Below are positions 1-9,384 of a stretch of 64,000 bases of DNA, piece by piece. Source of the stretch: Steromphala cineraria. Taxonomy: Eukaryota > Mollusca > Gastropoda > Trochida > Trochidae. The stretch's first letter is position 1, and every line of letters begins with the position of its first letter. A program made the translations under genes and the position numbers. The stretch is taken from contig OU744731.1 in NCBI GenBank assembly GCA_916613615.1, positions 15,940,726 to 16,004,725 of the forward strand. The letters run 5' to 3'. The notes under the pieces are model-generated. The model made no database searches. It was given only the letters and a program-made list of their open reading frames with translations, and was not told where the DNA came from.

Positions 1-3
1 GCT

Positions 4-295
4 TCATGATTCAAAAAATTTATTAATTTCACGAATACTTGTTGGTCTGAAGGATTTTCTGGCTCTGTTTGTTTTTAACGAAGGTATCCGAAAGCGGCGT
101 CCGGAAGGAAGTAGTTCGAAATGATGGGACAGGATATGGGAGCTATCGGTTCTTAATTTAGTAGCTTTCTTCACAATCTGCCGCTCATAAATAAAGGACA
201 TCTTTTCGAACGGTACTCCACTGATCTTGCTGGCGGTATTAACAATTTTAAAAACTTTGTTTTTGTTGCGAACAGACAAACCTCCATACCAACCT
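4..295 (-). pseudogene. C-terminal fragment of the LINE ORF2
   Basis: This open frame ends at a TGA at 4-6 and carries the typical tail of Rex1-like ORF2 proteins: an NKNKVFKIVNTASKISG segment, then a Ser-His-rich stretch, then LPSGRRFRIP. It begins inside the LINE at the junction with the composite element (about 295), so its first methionine is not a real start. The reading frame continues through a WYGGLS motif up to the junction. It is the downstream half of the reverse transcriptase ORF found at 4320-5627 and is not expected to be translated alone. Confidence 0.85.
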
Positions 296-1017
296 AAATA
301 AAAGTACCGAGGGTACAGAAGCTCACCTTAAAATGAATGATGTGGTAATATGGTTTAATTGTGTAACCATCTTTTATATGATAATTGATTATGGCTGCCA
401 TCATGATTTTTTTATCTTTTAAAATGCTATTCTTCTGTTGGAAACCACTAGAGTTTGAACAAACATTAATACAAGAATGATATAATCATGATTTGTTAAC
501 AAGCAGTAGGTTTTTGTATAACATTTTTGTATATCTATGGCTAAATTGGTGACCATCTTGGACTTTTTAATCTTCAAAATGCTACTTTTATGTGGGCATC
601 TGTATTAATTTCATTATGATATCTTGATTGGTTTAGGAGTATTCATTTAGTCACACTCTCAACTTCCAAAGAACTAAAAAGATGATGCACATAAACATTT
701 GGAATATATCCCTCTGACACAAATCACAAATTCAGCTAGTGATAGGTCCAATTGCCAAAGTAAACTGTCCAGGTCAATGCCTCATTTAATTCTAACTGAA
801 GATTTCTGAATATCTTAAATCTTGACCTATGTTAGTGCAATCTGATTGGTCAGAATAGGCTAGCAACATGGGGGTTTATGCTAATTACTAGATATGATGA
901 CCTATGATGACCTCTTGCACCTGCATGTAGCTTATGTAACTTATCCTCTTATGTAAGTTACTGTTATTCCATATAGTGAGTCTCCTCCCATCATTTCAAT
1001 ATGCAAAACTGATACTC

Positions 1018-1200
1018 TTTAGAGGAGAGTTGCAGGAGAGGGGCTGGAAGGATAGATGGGGAAAGGGGTTGAGGGGAGGGGGATAGAAGGAATGTGGGAT
1101 AGGTTTGCAATGGAAGGACAGGAGAAAAAAGGGGAGGAGGGAAAGGGGGGATAGAAGGGGTGGGGTAGAAGAGAGGTTTGCAATGGAAATAATCTGGAGG
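1018..1200 (+). other. Polypurine tract with G-quadruplex motif
   Basis: About 180 bases of almost pure A and G on the plus strand inside element A. At 1058-1082 four G runs of at least four G are separated by loops of 3, 4 and 1 bases, a canonical G-quadruplex motif. A short phrase (GGTTTGCAATGGAA) occurs twice within the tract (near 1104 and 1174), so part of it arose by duplication. An apparent minus-strand ORF here is low-complexity Pro/Ser sequence and not a gene. Confidence 0.7.
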
Positions 1201-2059
1201 TCAACTCAGTAATATGTTTATTGAAGTCTTAACTAACAGAGAGAATTGGTGAGAAAGACTTTGTAAAAAAAGAATTGTTCAGACAGCTGTTCAATTAGTT
1301 TTGAAGATGAATATTAAATGATATCTTTTATAAGCATGACAAACAAAATAATATATAATTTGTTATTCATTAACCAAAATTTTTAATTTGGAATAAATTA
1401 ATTGCATGGGAACAATGGACTAAAAAACCTAACAGTTAGTGTTGGGAGTGAAAAAATTTAATCATTTTAAATGCTTTTGAAAAGGATTTGTTTGAATTGA
1501 ATGATCATTATAATTATCTAGATAATCATTGTTCAGATCGTAATCAGATATAGATGATTATAAAATGTATATTTATCCCTCACTGGCTATGTTATTTGCC
1601 ATATATATGAAGTGTCAGGAATTATGTAAAACGGAAAGGATTTATTAAAACAGTCATGCTTCAGGCTGTTCGCAGATAAAGATGATTCATACAGTTTTTT
1701 GTAACTGTATTTATAGTGTTGATAAATATTACAACAAGCGTATCAATACAAATATAATGACATTGATTTGATTGATCAGGAAATGTATTCTTTTCAATGA
1801 ATTTCATGAAATCTAATTGAAAATTCAATATAATTGACATATTGACCATCTTGGATTCTTGATAATAAAATAAATGCGTCTTTGTCAGGAATCACTATAT
1901 AAAAAAATACTCACTTTTCAGAATGATATCTTAATTGATTTAGTAGGAGTAGTACTTGGCCTGAAATCTAATTGAAAAATAATGACTTCTATGATGACAT
2001 GTTGTTCCCAGAACCCCTTCAGCATGATACAATTATCATTTATTTTCACAGGTATTTAT

Positions 2060-3000
2060 AAAATACATAGTATTGGAACTGGAACCTGATACAAAATACC
2101 TCTATTATTAACTTATCATGTAGATGACTGAACATAAAAGCAGATTCTTGACTTGTTAATATTAACTCATCGTGCAGATTGTTGTACACAAAAGCTGATT
2201 CTTGACTTGTTTAAATTGTTATTTGTAAAAAGTATTACTATTAATAGAATACAAGTATACTTTTCATAAAGACAATTTATATACTCTCCATAAAGTCCAT
2301 TATGTTCTATTAATCAATTAGGTCAGGATTACTATGCAATATACAAGCAGGCAGGGCTGCTAGCCCCAGATCCTTAAGGAGAGTGTAGCAATTTGTGTAT
2401 TTGGCTTTGTATACGTATATTTGGAAAAGCATCCTAGTTTGCTGAGCATGTAAACCTGAACTCTGGCTAAGCCCTAATGTGTGGTATTAAAAGACTTGAC
2501 GGGAGAGAACATGAATTGTTGTGAAAAATATATATAATTTCACAAAATATAGTTAGCTTATGTCCTAAATTGATTTTGTGTCAAGACGAACTGCTGTTAG
2601 ATATAGAAATGGTACAAATATGAGTAAAACTCAGGAACTGGAACCTGATGCAAAATAACTCTTTCCACATCAACTTATCATGTAGATTGCTAAACACAAA
2701 ACAAGTGACAAGTTTTGTGTAAGTTGTTATTCTTAGAAAGAACATATCGCTGTCATGAGAATACAAGTCTAATTTCCATAACTCTTATTGCATACACATG
2801 GCCATATAGCATAATGCTCTACCATATCAATTGGGTCAGGTTGATTATGCAACAGACTAGCAGCTGACGCTATGATGCTAGCAGCCTGTATTGGGATGTG
2901 TATTTGACAGCATAGTGGACTCAACAGAAATATCTGAACTCTGGTTGACCCCTTATGTGTGGTATTTAAAGGAATATAAGGGAGATACCATTGTTCAAAA
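2060..3000. repeat. Large diverged duplication inside element A
   Basis: The stretch 2070-2520 recurs in diverged form at 2636-3000. Shared phrases in the same order are GGAACTGGAACCTGAT (2078 and 2636), CTTATCATGTAGAT, GAATACAAGT, a TCAATTaGGTCAGG phrase, CTGAACTCTGG and ATGTGTGGTATT. The offset is about 480-560 bases, so this is a longer-period repeat than the 155-bp core. Confidence 0.65.
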
Positions 3001-3244
3001 TCTAACATGATGTTTAATGTCATTGGGTTTTTGCAGCTAGTTGCCATAAATATTTTAAACAAATTAATTAATTATATTTGTCTTTCATCTTAATGTTTTA
3101 GAAACACTTAAAATATAGAACAACTTGCATGACAATCTTAAATATTCTATATTCAAGATAAAATTATGATTAGTAAGTTCAAATTAGAGAATTTATATAG
3201 TGCGAGTGATCACTTGATGAAAGCTTGAAATGTAGTAATAATGA

Positions 3245-4190
3245 TGTGTCATCTGCAGCTGAAAAGTCAATATGGATGCTATCGCGGCCATCTTGGATTC
3301 TCAAAACTGAAACGTCTACCTTTGTGGGAGGAATCACTATAGGTATAACATACTACAATATGAAAATGATATCTAGATTGGTTTAGGAGAAGTAGTCATT
3401 TTCATGAAATTTCATTGAAAATTCAATATGGCTGCTATCGCGGTCATCTTGGATTCTCAAAACTGAAACGTCTACCTTTCTGTGCGGAATCACCATAGTT
3501 ATAACATACTACAATTTCAGAATGATATCTAGATTAGTTTAGAAAGAGTAGTCTTTTCATGAAATCTAATTGAAAATTCAATATGGCTGCCATAGCGGCC
3601 ATCTTGGATTCTCAAAACTAAAACGTCTACCGTTCCGAGGGGAATCACCATGGGTATAACATACTACAATTTCAGAATGATATCTGCATTCGTTTAGGAG
3701 GAGTAGTCTTTTTCCTGAAATCTAATTGAAAATTCAATATGGCTGCCTAAGCGGCCATCTTGGTTTCTCAAAAGTGAAACGTCTACCTTTCTGTGAGGAA
3801 TCACCATGGGTATAACATACTACAATTTCAGAATGATATCTGCATTCGTTTAGGAGGAGTAGTCTTTTTCGTGAAATCTAATTGAAAATTCAATATGGCT
3901 GCCATGGCGGCCATCTTGGATTCTCAAAACTGAAACGTCTACCTTTCTGTGAGAAATCACCATGGGTATAACATACTACAATTTAAGAATGATATCTGGA
4001 TTCGTTTAGGAGGAGTAGTCTTTTTCGTGAAATCTAATTGAAAATTCAATATGGCTGCCATGGCGGCCATCTTGGTTTCTCAAAACTGAAACGTCTACCT
4101 TTCTGTGAGGAATCACCATGGGTATAACATACTACAATTTCAGAATGATATCTGGATTCGTTTAGGAGGAGTAGTCTTTTTCCTGAAAGT
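3245..4190 (+). repeat. Six 155-156-bp tandem core repeats of element A
   Basis: The phrase GCGGCC/GCGGTC followed by ATCTTGG starts at 3284, 3440, 3595, 3751, 3907 and 4063, a spacing of 155-156 bases. Each monomer also carries AAAACTGAAACGTCTACC, ACATACTACAATTT and GTTTAGGAGGAGTAGTC. The most similar copies are at the right, next to the microsatellite. Older monomers at about 390, 550 and 1840 keep only the GACCATCTTGGA core. Confidence 0.92.
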
Positions 4191-4192
4191 TT

Positions 4193-4273
4193 ACGGACGG
4201 ACGGACAGACGGACGGACAGACGGACGAAGCGCCATGACATTAGCTCACATTTACTTTGTAAAGGTGAGCTAA
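4193..4273 (+). repeat. ACGG/ACAG microsatellite and terminal hairpin of element A
   Basis: A tetranucleotide run (ACGG with ACAG variants) spans 4193-4227. A short spacer containing CGCCATGACAT follows, then a hairpin: TAGCTCAC, a 13-base loop, GTGAGCTA. The hairpin arm is the same motif as the left end of the element near 331. The apparent plus-strand ORF through this stretch is repeat-derived and not a gene. Confidence 0.85.
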
Positions 4274-4319
4274 AAATTATAGGTCAGCACACTTTGTATA
4301 AAAGTTTGGTAAAAGACTG

Positions 4320-5627
4320 TCAAAAGAATCTATCAATTGAAAAGTTTCTTAAGCGGCGAAGAAAATAGAGTCTCTGTTGCCCTTTTTTTAAAATGAAATC
4401 AACATGTTTTGAAAACGAGAGATTTGAATCTAAAATAACGCCGAGATATTTGTAGTGATTAACTCTTTCAATTTCTTCGTTATCGATTCTAATAGAATGA
4501 AGAGGTTCCTTATTTCGCCGAAAATCAACAATAATTTCCTTAGTCTTTTTTACGTTCAGAAAAAGAAAATTATCTCTACACCAGGCCAAGAACATTTCAA
4601 TACCTTGACGATAATTATGTTCAGAATCAGAAATGAGACCAGTAAGGGCAGCATCATCTGCAAATTTCACCGTAAATACATCATTAAGTGACAAATGACA
4701 ATCATTGGTGTACAAAATGAAAAGTAACGGGGACAAAACGCAGCCTTGAGGAACTCCGGTAGAGGTTGACAGGATAGAAGATTGACATTCATTAATACTG
4801 ACATACTGAGTTCGATTTACCATAAAATCCTTAACCCATCTGATAATATTGGAGTTAACACCCAGATTTAACAGTTTACTCATCAACAGGTGAGGCTGAA
4901 TGGTATTGAACGCCGACGAGAAATCTACAAATAGAATCCTGACATAGTTGTTGCAAGTTTCTAAATGAGAGTAAATATTCTGCAGGAGGGTCAGTGTTGC
5001 ATCCTCAGTTCCACGCCCTGGTCTATATGCAAACTGTAAAGGATCTAGCAAATGGCTGACATTATTTAGTACAAGTCTTTTTATAATTCGCTCCAAACAT
5101 TTCATTACTATTGAGGTCAAAGCAACTGGACGATAGTCATTATTTACCACAGGATTGGTCTTTTTCGGAACAGGAATGATATTGGAGGTTTTCCATAGAG
5201 TAGGGATGACACCTGAACTAACCGACCACTGAAACAGCTTTTGGAATATGGCACAAAGCTGCTCTCCACATTCTTTCAATACAATACTAGGCAAGTTATC
5301 AGGACCACAAGCCTTAGCACATTTGAGTTGTTTAAATGCAATCAAAACATCACTTTTAGATATAATTAAATCGTCAGATGGGGGAAGAGATGTATATATC
5401 TTTTCAATGTCATTCGAAAAATCATAAGAGTCGAACCTTGCATAAAACGAATTCAATTCATTTACAAAAGCATGATTGTCTTGAACAGCAAAAGATGAAT
5501 GTTTTTTGTTAATACCAATAATGGATTTAAGTCCTTGCCATGCATTCTTTAAATTGTTTGTAGTAAACTGTTTTTCAATTTTATCTTTATAGTCCTCTAT
5601 GCATTTCGCATTTCGTATAGACGACAT
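4320..5627 (-). CDS. LINE reverse transcriptase (435-residue open frame, degenerate)
   Basis: Reverse transcriptase domain of a Rex1/Babar-like LINE. Visible motifs are the YRPVALTS block (residues 165-172), FAYRPGRGTEDA (199-210), FVDFSSAF with the first catalytic Asp at 235, GVPQG (291-295), the catalytic FADD (322-325), KKTKEIIVDFRR (360-371), YKYLGVILDS (392-401) and KKGQQRLYFLRRLR (414-427). All catalytic Asp residues are present. The ORF stops early at a TGA at about 4320. A different frame continues the family pattern (an FYQTFIQSVLTY segment) to about 4274, so a small frameshift near 4318-4325 broke it. The methionine at 5627 is only the first ATG in a 5'-truncated frame. The protein would normally nick target DNA and reverse-transcribe the element RNA; this copy lacks the endonuclease and is dead. 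Confidence 0.93.
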   Translation of the reverse strand: MSSIRNAKCIEDYKDKIEKQFTTNNLKNAWQGLKSIIGINKKHSSFAVQDNHAFVNELNSFYARFDSYDFSNDIEKIYTSLPPSDDLIISKSDVLIAFKQLKCAKACGPDNLPSIVLKECGEQLCAIFQKLFQWSVSSGVIPTLWKTSNIIPVPKKTNPVVNNDYRPVALTSIVMKCLERIIKRLVLNNVSHLLDPLQFAYRPGRGTEDATLTLLQNIYSHLETCNNYVRILFVDFSSAFNTIQPHLLMSKLLNLGVNSNIIRWVKDFMVNRTQYVSINECQSSILSTSTGVPQGCVLSPLLFILYTNDCHLSLNDVFTVKFADDAALTGLISDSEHNYRQGIEMFLAWCRDNFLFLNVKKTKEIIVDFRRNKEPLHSIRIDNEEIERVNHYKYLGVILDSNLSFSKHVDFILKKGQQRLYFLRRLRNFSIDRFF

Positions 5628-5640
5628 GTTAGGTTCATCG

Positions 5641-6368
5641 GAGTCTGAAGACCTGTGGGAATGAAACTCTGCTCATAAGAGTAAACATAGTAATTTCCAA
5701 CAAATGGTAATTCCATAACTATGTCAGAACAGATCCAGATAACTGATGGTCTTTGCTAGAGAGGCAGTCCTTTTTGTCAAGAACCTCTCTGTTACCAAGT
5801 TGTCGAGCTATCTCCGATATTCATTTTATTTATGTCCAAAACAGTGAAGGCCATTGGTCCAAGACTACAACATACAAATTGCTCGTCAAGGCCCGTTTAC
5901 ATTTATATGAGTATACAGTTAAGTTAGAAGATAAGCTTTATAGACGTAAATTGTTAAATTTCTTAACAGTTCAGAGTTTAGACGTTAAGCCTGGTTTGAA
6001 ATGTCTAGTACTTAAAAGATATATGTATTTGCATTACTAGTGGCATAAGAAGTATCGATACTGCCATAGTTTCTGTCTATCGGAAAATATGATCTCCTTG
6101 ACTGACGCCTCTTACAGCTCTTACTGGTGAAATGTCCGTGTTTCCCTGACTCAGCTCTGAAACTGTGGTGGTATCCGGTTTACATCGTCTCTAATGGTTC
6201 CGAATCCCACTAAAAATAAACTATAAAATTTAAAATGATTTATATTCCTATAGCCTTTCTAGGGCCCATTCACTGATGTTTGATGCATTTTGAAATCTTG
6301 AGAGCTTGTCACAGGGAATTCAATGTAGCCATTGGACCGTGGCGGCATTCGGCTACTTAATGACGCTT
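5641..6368. other. No gene seen
   Basis: This is the spacer between the LINE and the next composite element. A plus-strand open frame at 5753-6040 (95 codons) has no motif I recognise and no convincing splice sites or start context. It could be chance or transposon debris. Confidence 0.5.
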
Positions 6369-6370
6369 TT

Positions 6371-6728
6371 AGCTCATCTGGCCTTTTAGGCCCGATGAGG
6401 CTATGACATGGCGTGGTGTCCTTCCGTCCATCCAACCATAAACTTTGTGCATTTTCGACTTCTTCTGCAGAAGCATAAGGCCTAGAAAGCTGTAACTTTG
6501 TGTACAGATTCCTTGGCTAGTGTGGATAACAATTGTGGCCTTATTGGGCCTGCGGCCCTTATCATAAGGGCCACAGGGGCCAAGCCCTAAAAACCTATTT
6601 TTATCTTCTTCTCCAGAAGCATAAGACCTAAACGCTGAAACTTTGTGTACAGACTTCTTGACTTGAGGATAAAAAAGTGCAGCTTTGGTGGGCCTGGAGC
6701 CCCTAATAGGGGCGTCCATTTTGGTGTA
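6371..6728 (-). mobile_element. Composite tandem-core element B (truncated)
   Basis: Read on the minus strand it has the same order as element A. Two diverged core repeats carry AGAAGCATAAG (6471 and about 6617, period 146) and AACTTTGTGTACAGA. A short degenerate GGACGGAAGG microsatellite remnant (about 6420-6435) follows, then a CGCCATGTCATAG spacer and a terminal hairpin at 6371-6400 whose arms are GCTCATC and GATGAGG, with GGCCTTTTAGGCC inside. The spacer resembles that of element A. The opposite end is missing and abuts an inverted-repeat element at 6729. The apparent minus-strand ORF at 6369-6752 is repeat sequence. Confidence 0.7.
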
Positions 6729-6878
6729 GATACGAACACCGTTATCAAGCAAGTGATGCTGGACATTTATGTCTTAGTACATCGAACTACTCAATTGTAT
6801 AAACTATTCTCATTTTATATATATATCCTCTCCAACAATCATGTCTAGCTTCGCTTGCTTGATAACAGTGTTAGTATC
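6729..6878. mobile_element. Small inverted-repeat (MITE-like) element
   Basis: Two 38-base arms (6729-6766 and 6841-6878) are inverted copies with about five mismatches; both contain GTTATCAAGCAAG or its complement. The 74-base AT-rich middle has no ORF. The length and long arms fit a small foldback or MITE. No clear target duplication was identified. Confidence 0.7.
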
Positions 6879-7139
6879 ACCACCGAATCAGCAGCAGTTC
6901 ATTTGTACAGAGTATGATACAATGGTAGGCTGTATTTGAACCTTGAAGAATTCTTCAGACATCGGTTATCTATCTAAGAGAGTTCTGTCCCTTTTGGTTT
7001 CCAGTTTGCAGTGTTGCAAACACAAATCCTCTACATAAATTACTACAACTATTACTTAAATATATGACATCCATGTTTTGTATTTCTCACCTTCAAACAG
7101 GTGTCAGTGAATAGTGGGTCCTCTACATTAACAAGGCAA

Positions 7140-8600
7140 AAGTGAGCGCGGCTCACATACCCCCGCTTGAGTTTGACCGCCTTCACGTAACATTAATTTG
7201 AAAATTTATGATTATGACTTAGAACACAATGATCTTGCAACCCTAAAAACTATTTCACTTCAAAACATCCCCGGCCATGTAGTTTTTGAATAAAATTCTG
7301 GGAACCCTGGAATTACCCCTAAAGGGCACAACAGCACTATACAGTCGAACCTTGTTTTGGTTACAGGTGAAAATCGTCCGGATAGCAAATCGTCCGGTTA
7401 ACTGGGTCATTTTTCTTAAGAAATATAGACACATTGTTTGAAAAATCTTTGTCCGTAAGGTGAGATTTATGGATATACGGAGTCTGGGTTGAAGTGTGCA
7501 AGTCATTTGGTATTTATATATGCTTCGGAAACAAGACAAAGTAAATTTTGTTTTTGGTCAAAAGTTCAAAAATTATTTGGACCATTGAGTTGAAACCCCT
7601 AAAAGGCACCACAGCACCATATAGGCTACTTCCATACCAAATTTGAAGTTTCTAAGTGGTATAGTTTTTCAGTTATGCTCCGGAAACGAGACAAAGTCCA
7701 AAAATCAGACCGTTTTTGGTCAAAATTTCAAAAAATTATTTGGACCATTGAGCTGAAACCCCTAAAAGGCACCACAGCACCATATAGGCTACTTCCATAC
7801 CAAATTTGAAGTTTCTAAGTGGTATAGATTTTCAGTTATGCTCCGGAAACGAGACAAAGTCCAAAAATCGGACAGTTTTTGGTCAAAATTTCAAAAATTA
7901 TTTGGACCATTGAGCTGAAACCCCTAAAAGGCACCACAGCACCATATAGGCTACTTCCATACCAAATTTGAAGTTTCTAAGTGGTATAGTTTTTCAGTTA
8001 TGCTCCGGAAACGAGACAAAGTCACAAAAATCAGACCGTTTTTGGTCAAAATTTCAAAAATTATTTGGACCATTGAGCTGAAACCCCTAAAAGGCACCAC
8101 AGCACCATATAGGCTACTTCCATACCAAATTTGAAGTTTCTAAGTGGTATAGATTTTCAGTTATGCTCCGGAAACGAGACAAAGTCCAAAAATCGGACAG
8201 TTTTTGGTCAAAATTTCAAAAATTATTTGGACCATTGAGCTGAAACCCCTAAAAGGCACCACAGCACCATATAGGCTACTTCCATACCAAATTTGAAGTT
8301 TCTAAGTGGTATAGTTTTTCAGTTATGCTCCGGAAACGAGACAAAGTCCAAAAATCGGACCGTTTTTGGTCAAAATTTCAAAAATTATTTGGACCATTGA
8401 GCTGAAACCCCTAAAAGGCACCACAGCACCATATAGGCTACTCCCATACCAAATTTTAAGTTTCTAAGTGGAATAGTTTTTGAGTAATGCTCCGGAAACG
8501 ATTTCGGACGGACGGACGCACGCACGCACGCACGCACGGACGGACGGACACGCGGAGCGCTATATACCCCCGACTACGTCGTAGCGGGGGTATAATAATA
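7140..8600 (+). mobile_element. Composite tandem-core element C
   Basis: The left end carries ATACCCCCGC at 7157-7166, next to a GTGAGCGCGGCTCAC palindrome. Seven core repeats follow, marked by GCTCCGGAAACGAGA (GCTTCGGAAACAAGA in the first), at 7522, 7677, 7840, 8002, 8165, 8327 and 8489, period about 162. Next comes an ACGG/ACGC microsatellite (8505-8552), entered through ATTTCGGA, then a hairpin with arms TATACCCCCG (8563-8572) and CGGGGGTATA (8585-8594). The hairpin arm repeats the left-end motif. No coding capacity. The core sequence is unlike that of element A although the layout is the same. Confidence 0.85.
7400..8500 (+). repeat. Seven ~162-bp core repeats of element C
   Basis: Each monomer contains TTATTTGGACCATTGAG, CCCCTAAAAGGCACCACAG, AGTTTCTAAGTGG and TTTTTGGTCAAAA. 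The central copies are nearly identical, pointing to recent amplification or gene conversion. The leftmost copy is the most diverged. Confidence 0.93.
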
Positions 8601-9140
8601 AACGACTTATCCAAAGTCATTGTTCAAGTATTTCAGATTTCATTCAACATGTTCCATCCTATTCATCAGTATTAAATAATAATCATAAGAATTTTCAAAT
8701 ATTGCCTTAGACATGGGTCGAAAACAGTGTTAGAAATGTTTTATTTCCTACAAGCAAGCCATTTGAAAACTCTACCAGCCCCCCTGAACATTTGACAAGC
8801 CCTACAATGCTGATCTCTTCTCCAACAAGCCCAAACTGAAAGAAACCAGCAATTGACAGGCGGACAGGCACTATTTCCAACACTGGTCAAAAGGTACAAT
8901 TAGGGCATTTGGGAGATATGAAACACAGACAGACAGACAGATGGCCTAGTCAAGATCCTCTCTGCTTGCATGCATACCTTGACTAGTCACCCTTTATACT
9001 TATGATCATACAATGACCGGGTAGCTGTACTGATTTCCATCTTTCAGTGTAGCTATGTGACACCAGAATTATCCCTGCCACAAGTTTCCCCGTCGATAAG
9101 CACCATCCATAGTGAGGTTGTGCATCATCATTTACAAAAC
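8601..9140. other. Spacer, no gene seen
   Basis: AT-rich sequence with a short ACAG run near 8925-8940 and a stretch (8750-8890) that looks like old repeat debris. I see no ORF, RNA gene or splice signal worth calling. Confidence 0.5.
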
Positions 9141-9384
9141 ATAACACCATTCAATGTTTATTTGATTGACTTTATTTTGATTCTATATATTATACAATAT
9201 ATTCAAGTGAATTTTGTTCCAAGAAATGTTACATAATTACAGTACAAAGAAAAGAATTCAACATAACACCATTCAATGTTTATTTGATTGACTTTATTTT
9301 GATTCTATATATTATACAATATATTCAAGTGAATTTTGTTCCAAGAAATGTTACATAATTACAGTACAAAGAAAAGAATTCAAC
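9141..9384. repeat. Perfect 122-bp tandem duplication
   Basis: Bases 9141-9262 and 9263-9384 appear identical by eye. Each copy contains TTTATT strings, which read AATAAA on the minus strand, so candidate polyadenylation signals for the minus-strand gene upstream are duplicated here. The absence of differences implies a recent event, or an assembly artefact. Confidence 0.93.

Larger units (their letters stand above)
300..4273 (+). mobile_element. Composite tandem-core element A (pearl/HINE-like), inserted in the LINE
   Basis: A non-coding element of about 3.97 kb, flanked by AAAT at 296-299 and 4274-4277. Its left end carries AGCTCACCTT near 331 and its right end the inverse AAGGTGAGCT at 4262-4271. 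Reading rightwards it holds diverged monomers (about 370-640 and 1800-1960), a purine-rich tract, a large internal duplication, six regular 155-156-bp core repeats, an ACGG/ACAG microsatellite and a terminal hairpin. This order matches what is known of oyster pearl-type elements, often regarded as non-autonomous Helitron relatives. The right end reads GAGCTAA, compatible with a Helitron CTRR end, but the 4-bp duplication and the lack of a 5' TC argue against a classic Helitron. It has no coding capacity. Confidence 0.75.
1..5640 (-). mobile_element. Rex1/Babar-like LINE, split by a later insertion
   Basis: Remains of one non-LTR retrotransposon on the minus strand. The reverse transcriptase part lies at 4274-5627 and the C-terminal part of the same ORF at 4-295. 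A 3974-bp composite element (300-4273) separates them. If that element and one copy of the flanking AAAT are removed, the two LINE pieces meet in frame, which shows they were one ORF. No endonuclease domain is seen upstream of 5627, so the copy is probably 5'-truncated, as is usual for LINEs; the exact 5' edge near 5640 is uncertain. The Rex1/Babar assignment rests on remembered family motifs: the VDFSSAFNT block, the VLSPLLF block, the KKxQQRLYFLRRLR block and the LPSGRR tail. Confidence 0.85.

Noticed and set aside
1019..1204. Minus-strand Pro/Ser-rich ORF
   Set aside because: It is the complement of a low-complexity purine tract, with no start context or splice support.
3245..8600. CRISPR array from regular repeats
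   Set aside because: The units are 155-162 bp tandem monomers with no unique spacers, in a eukaryotic sequence with introns.
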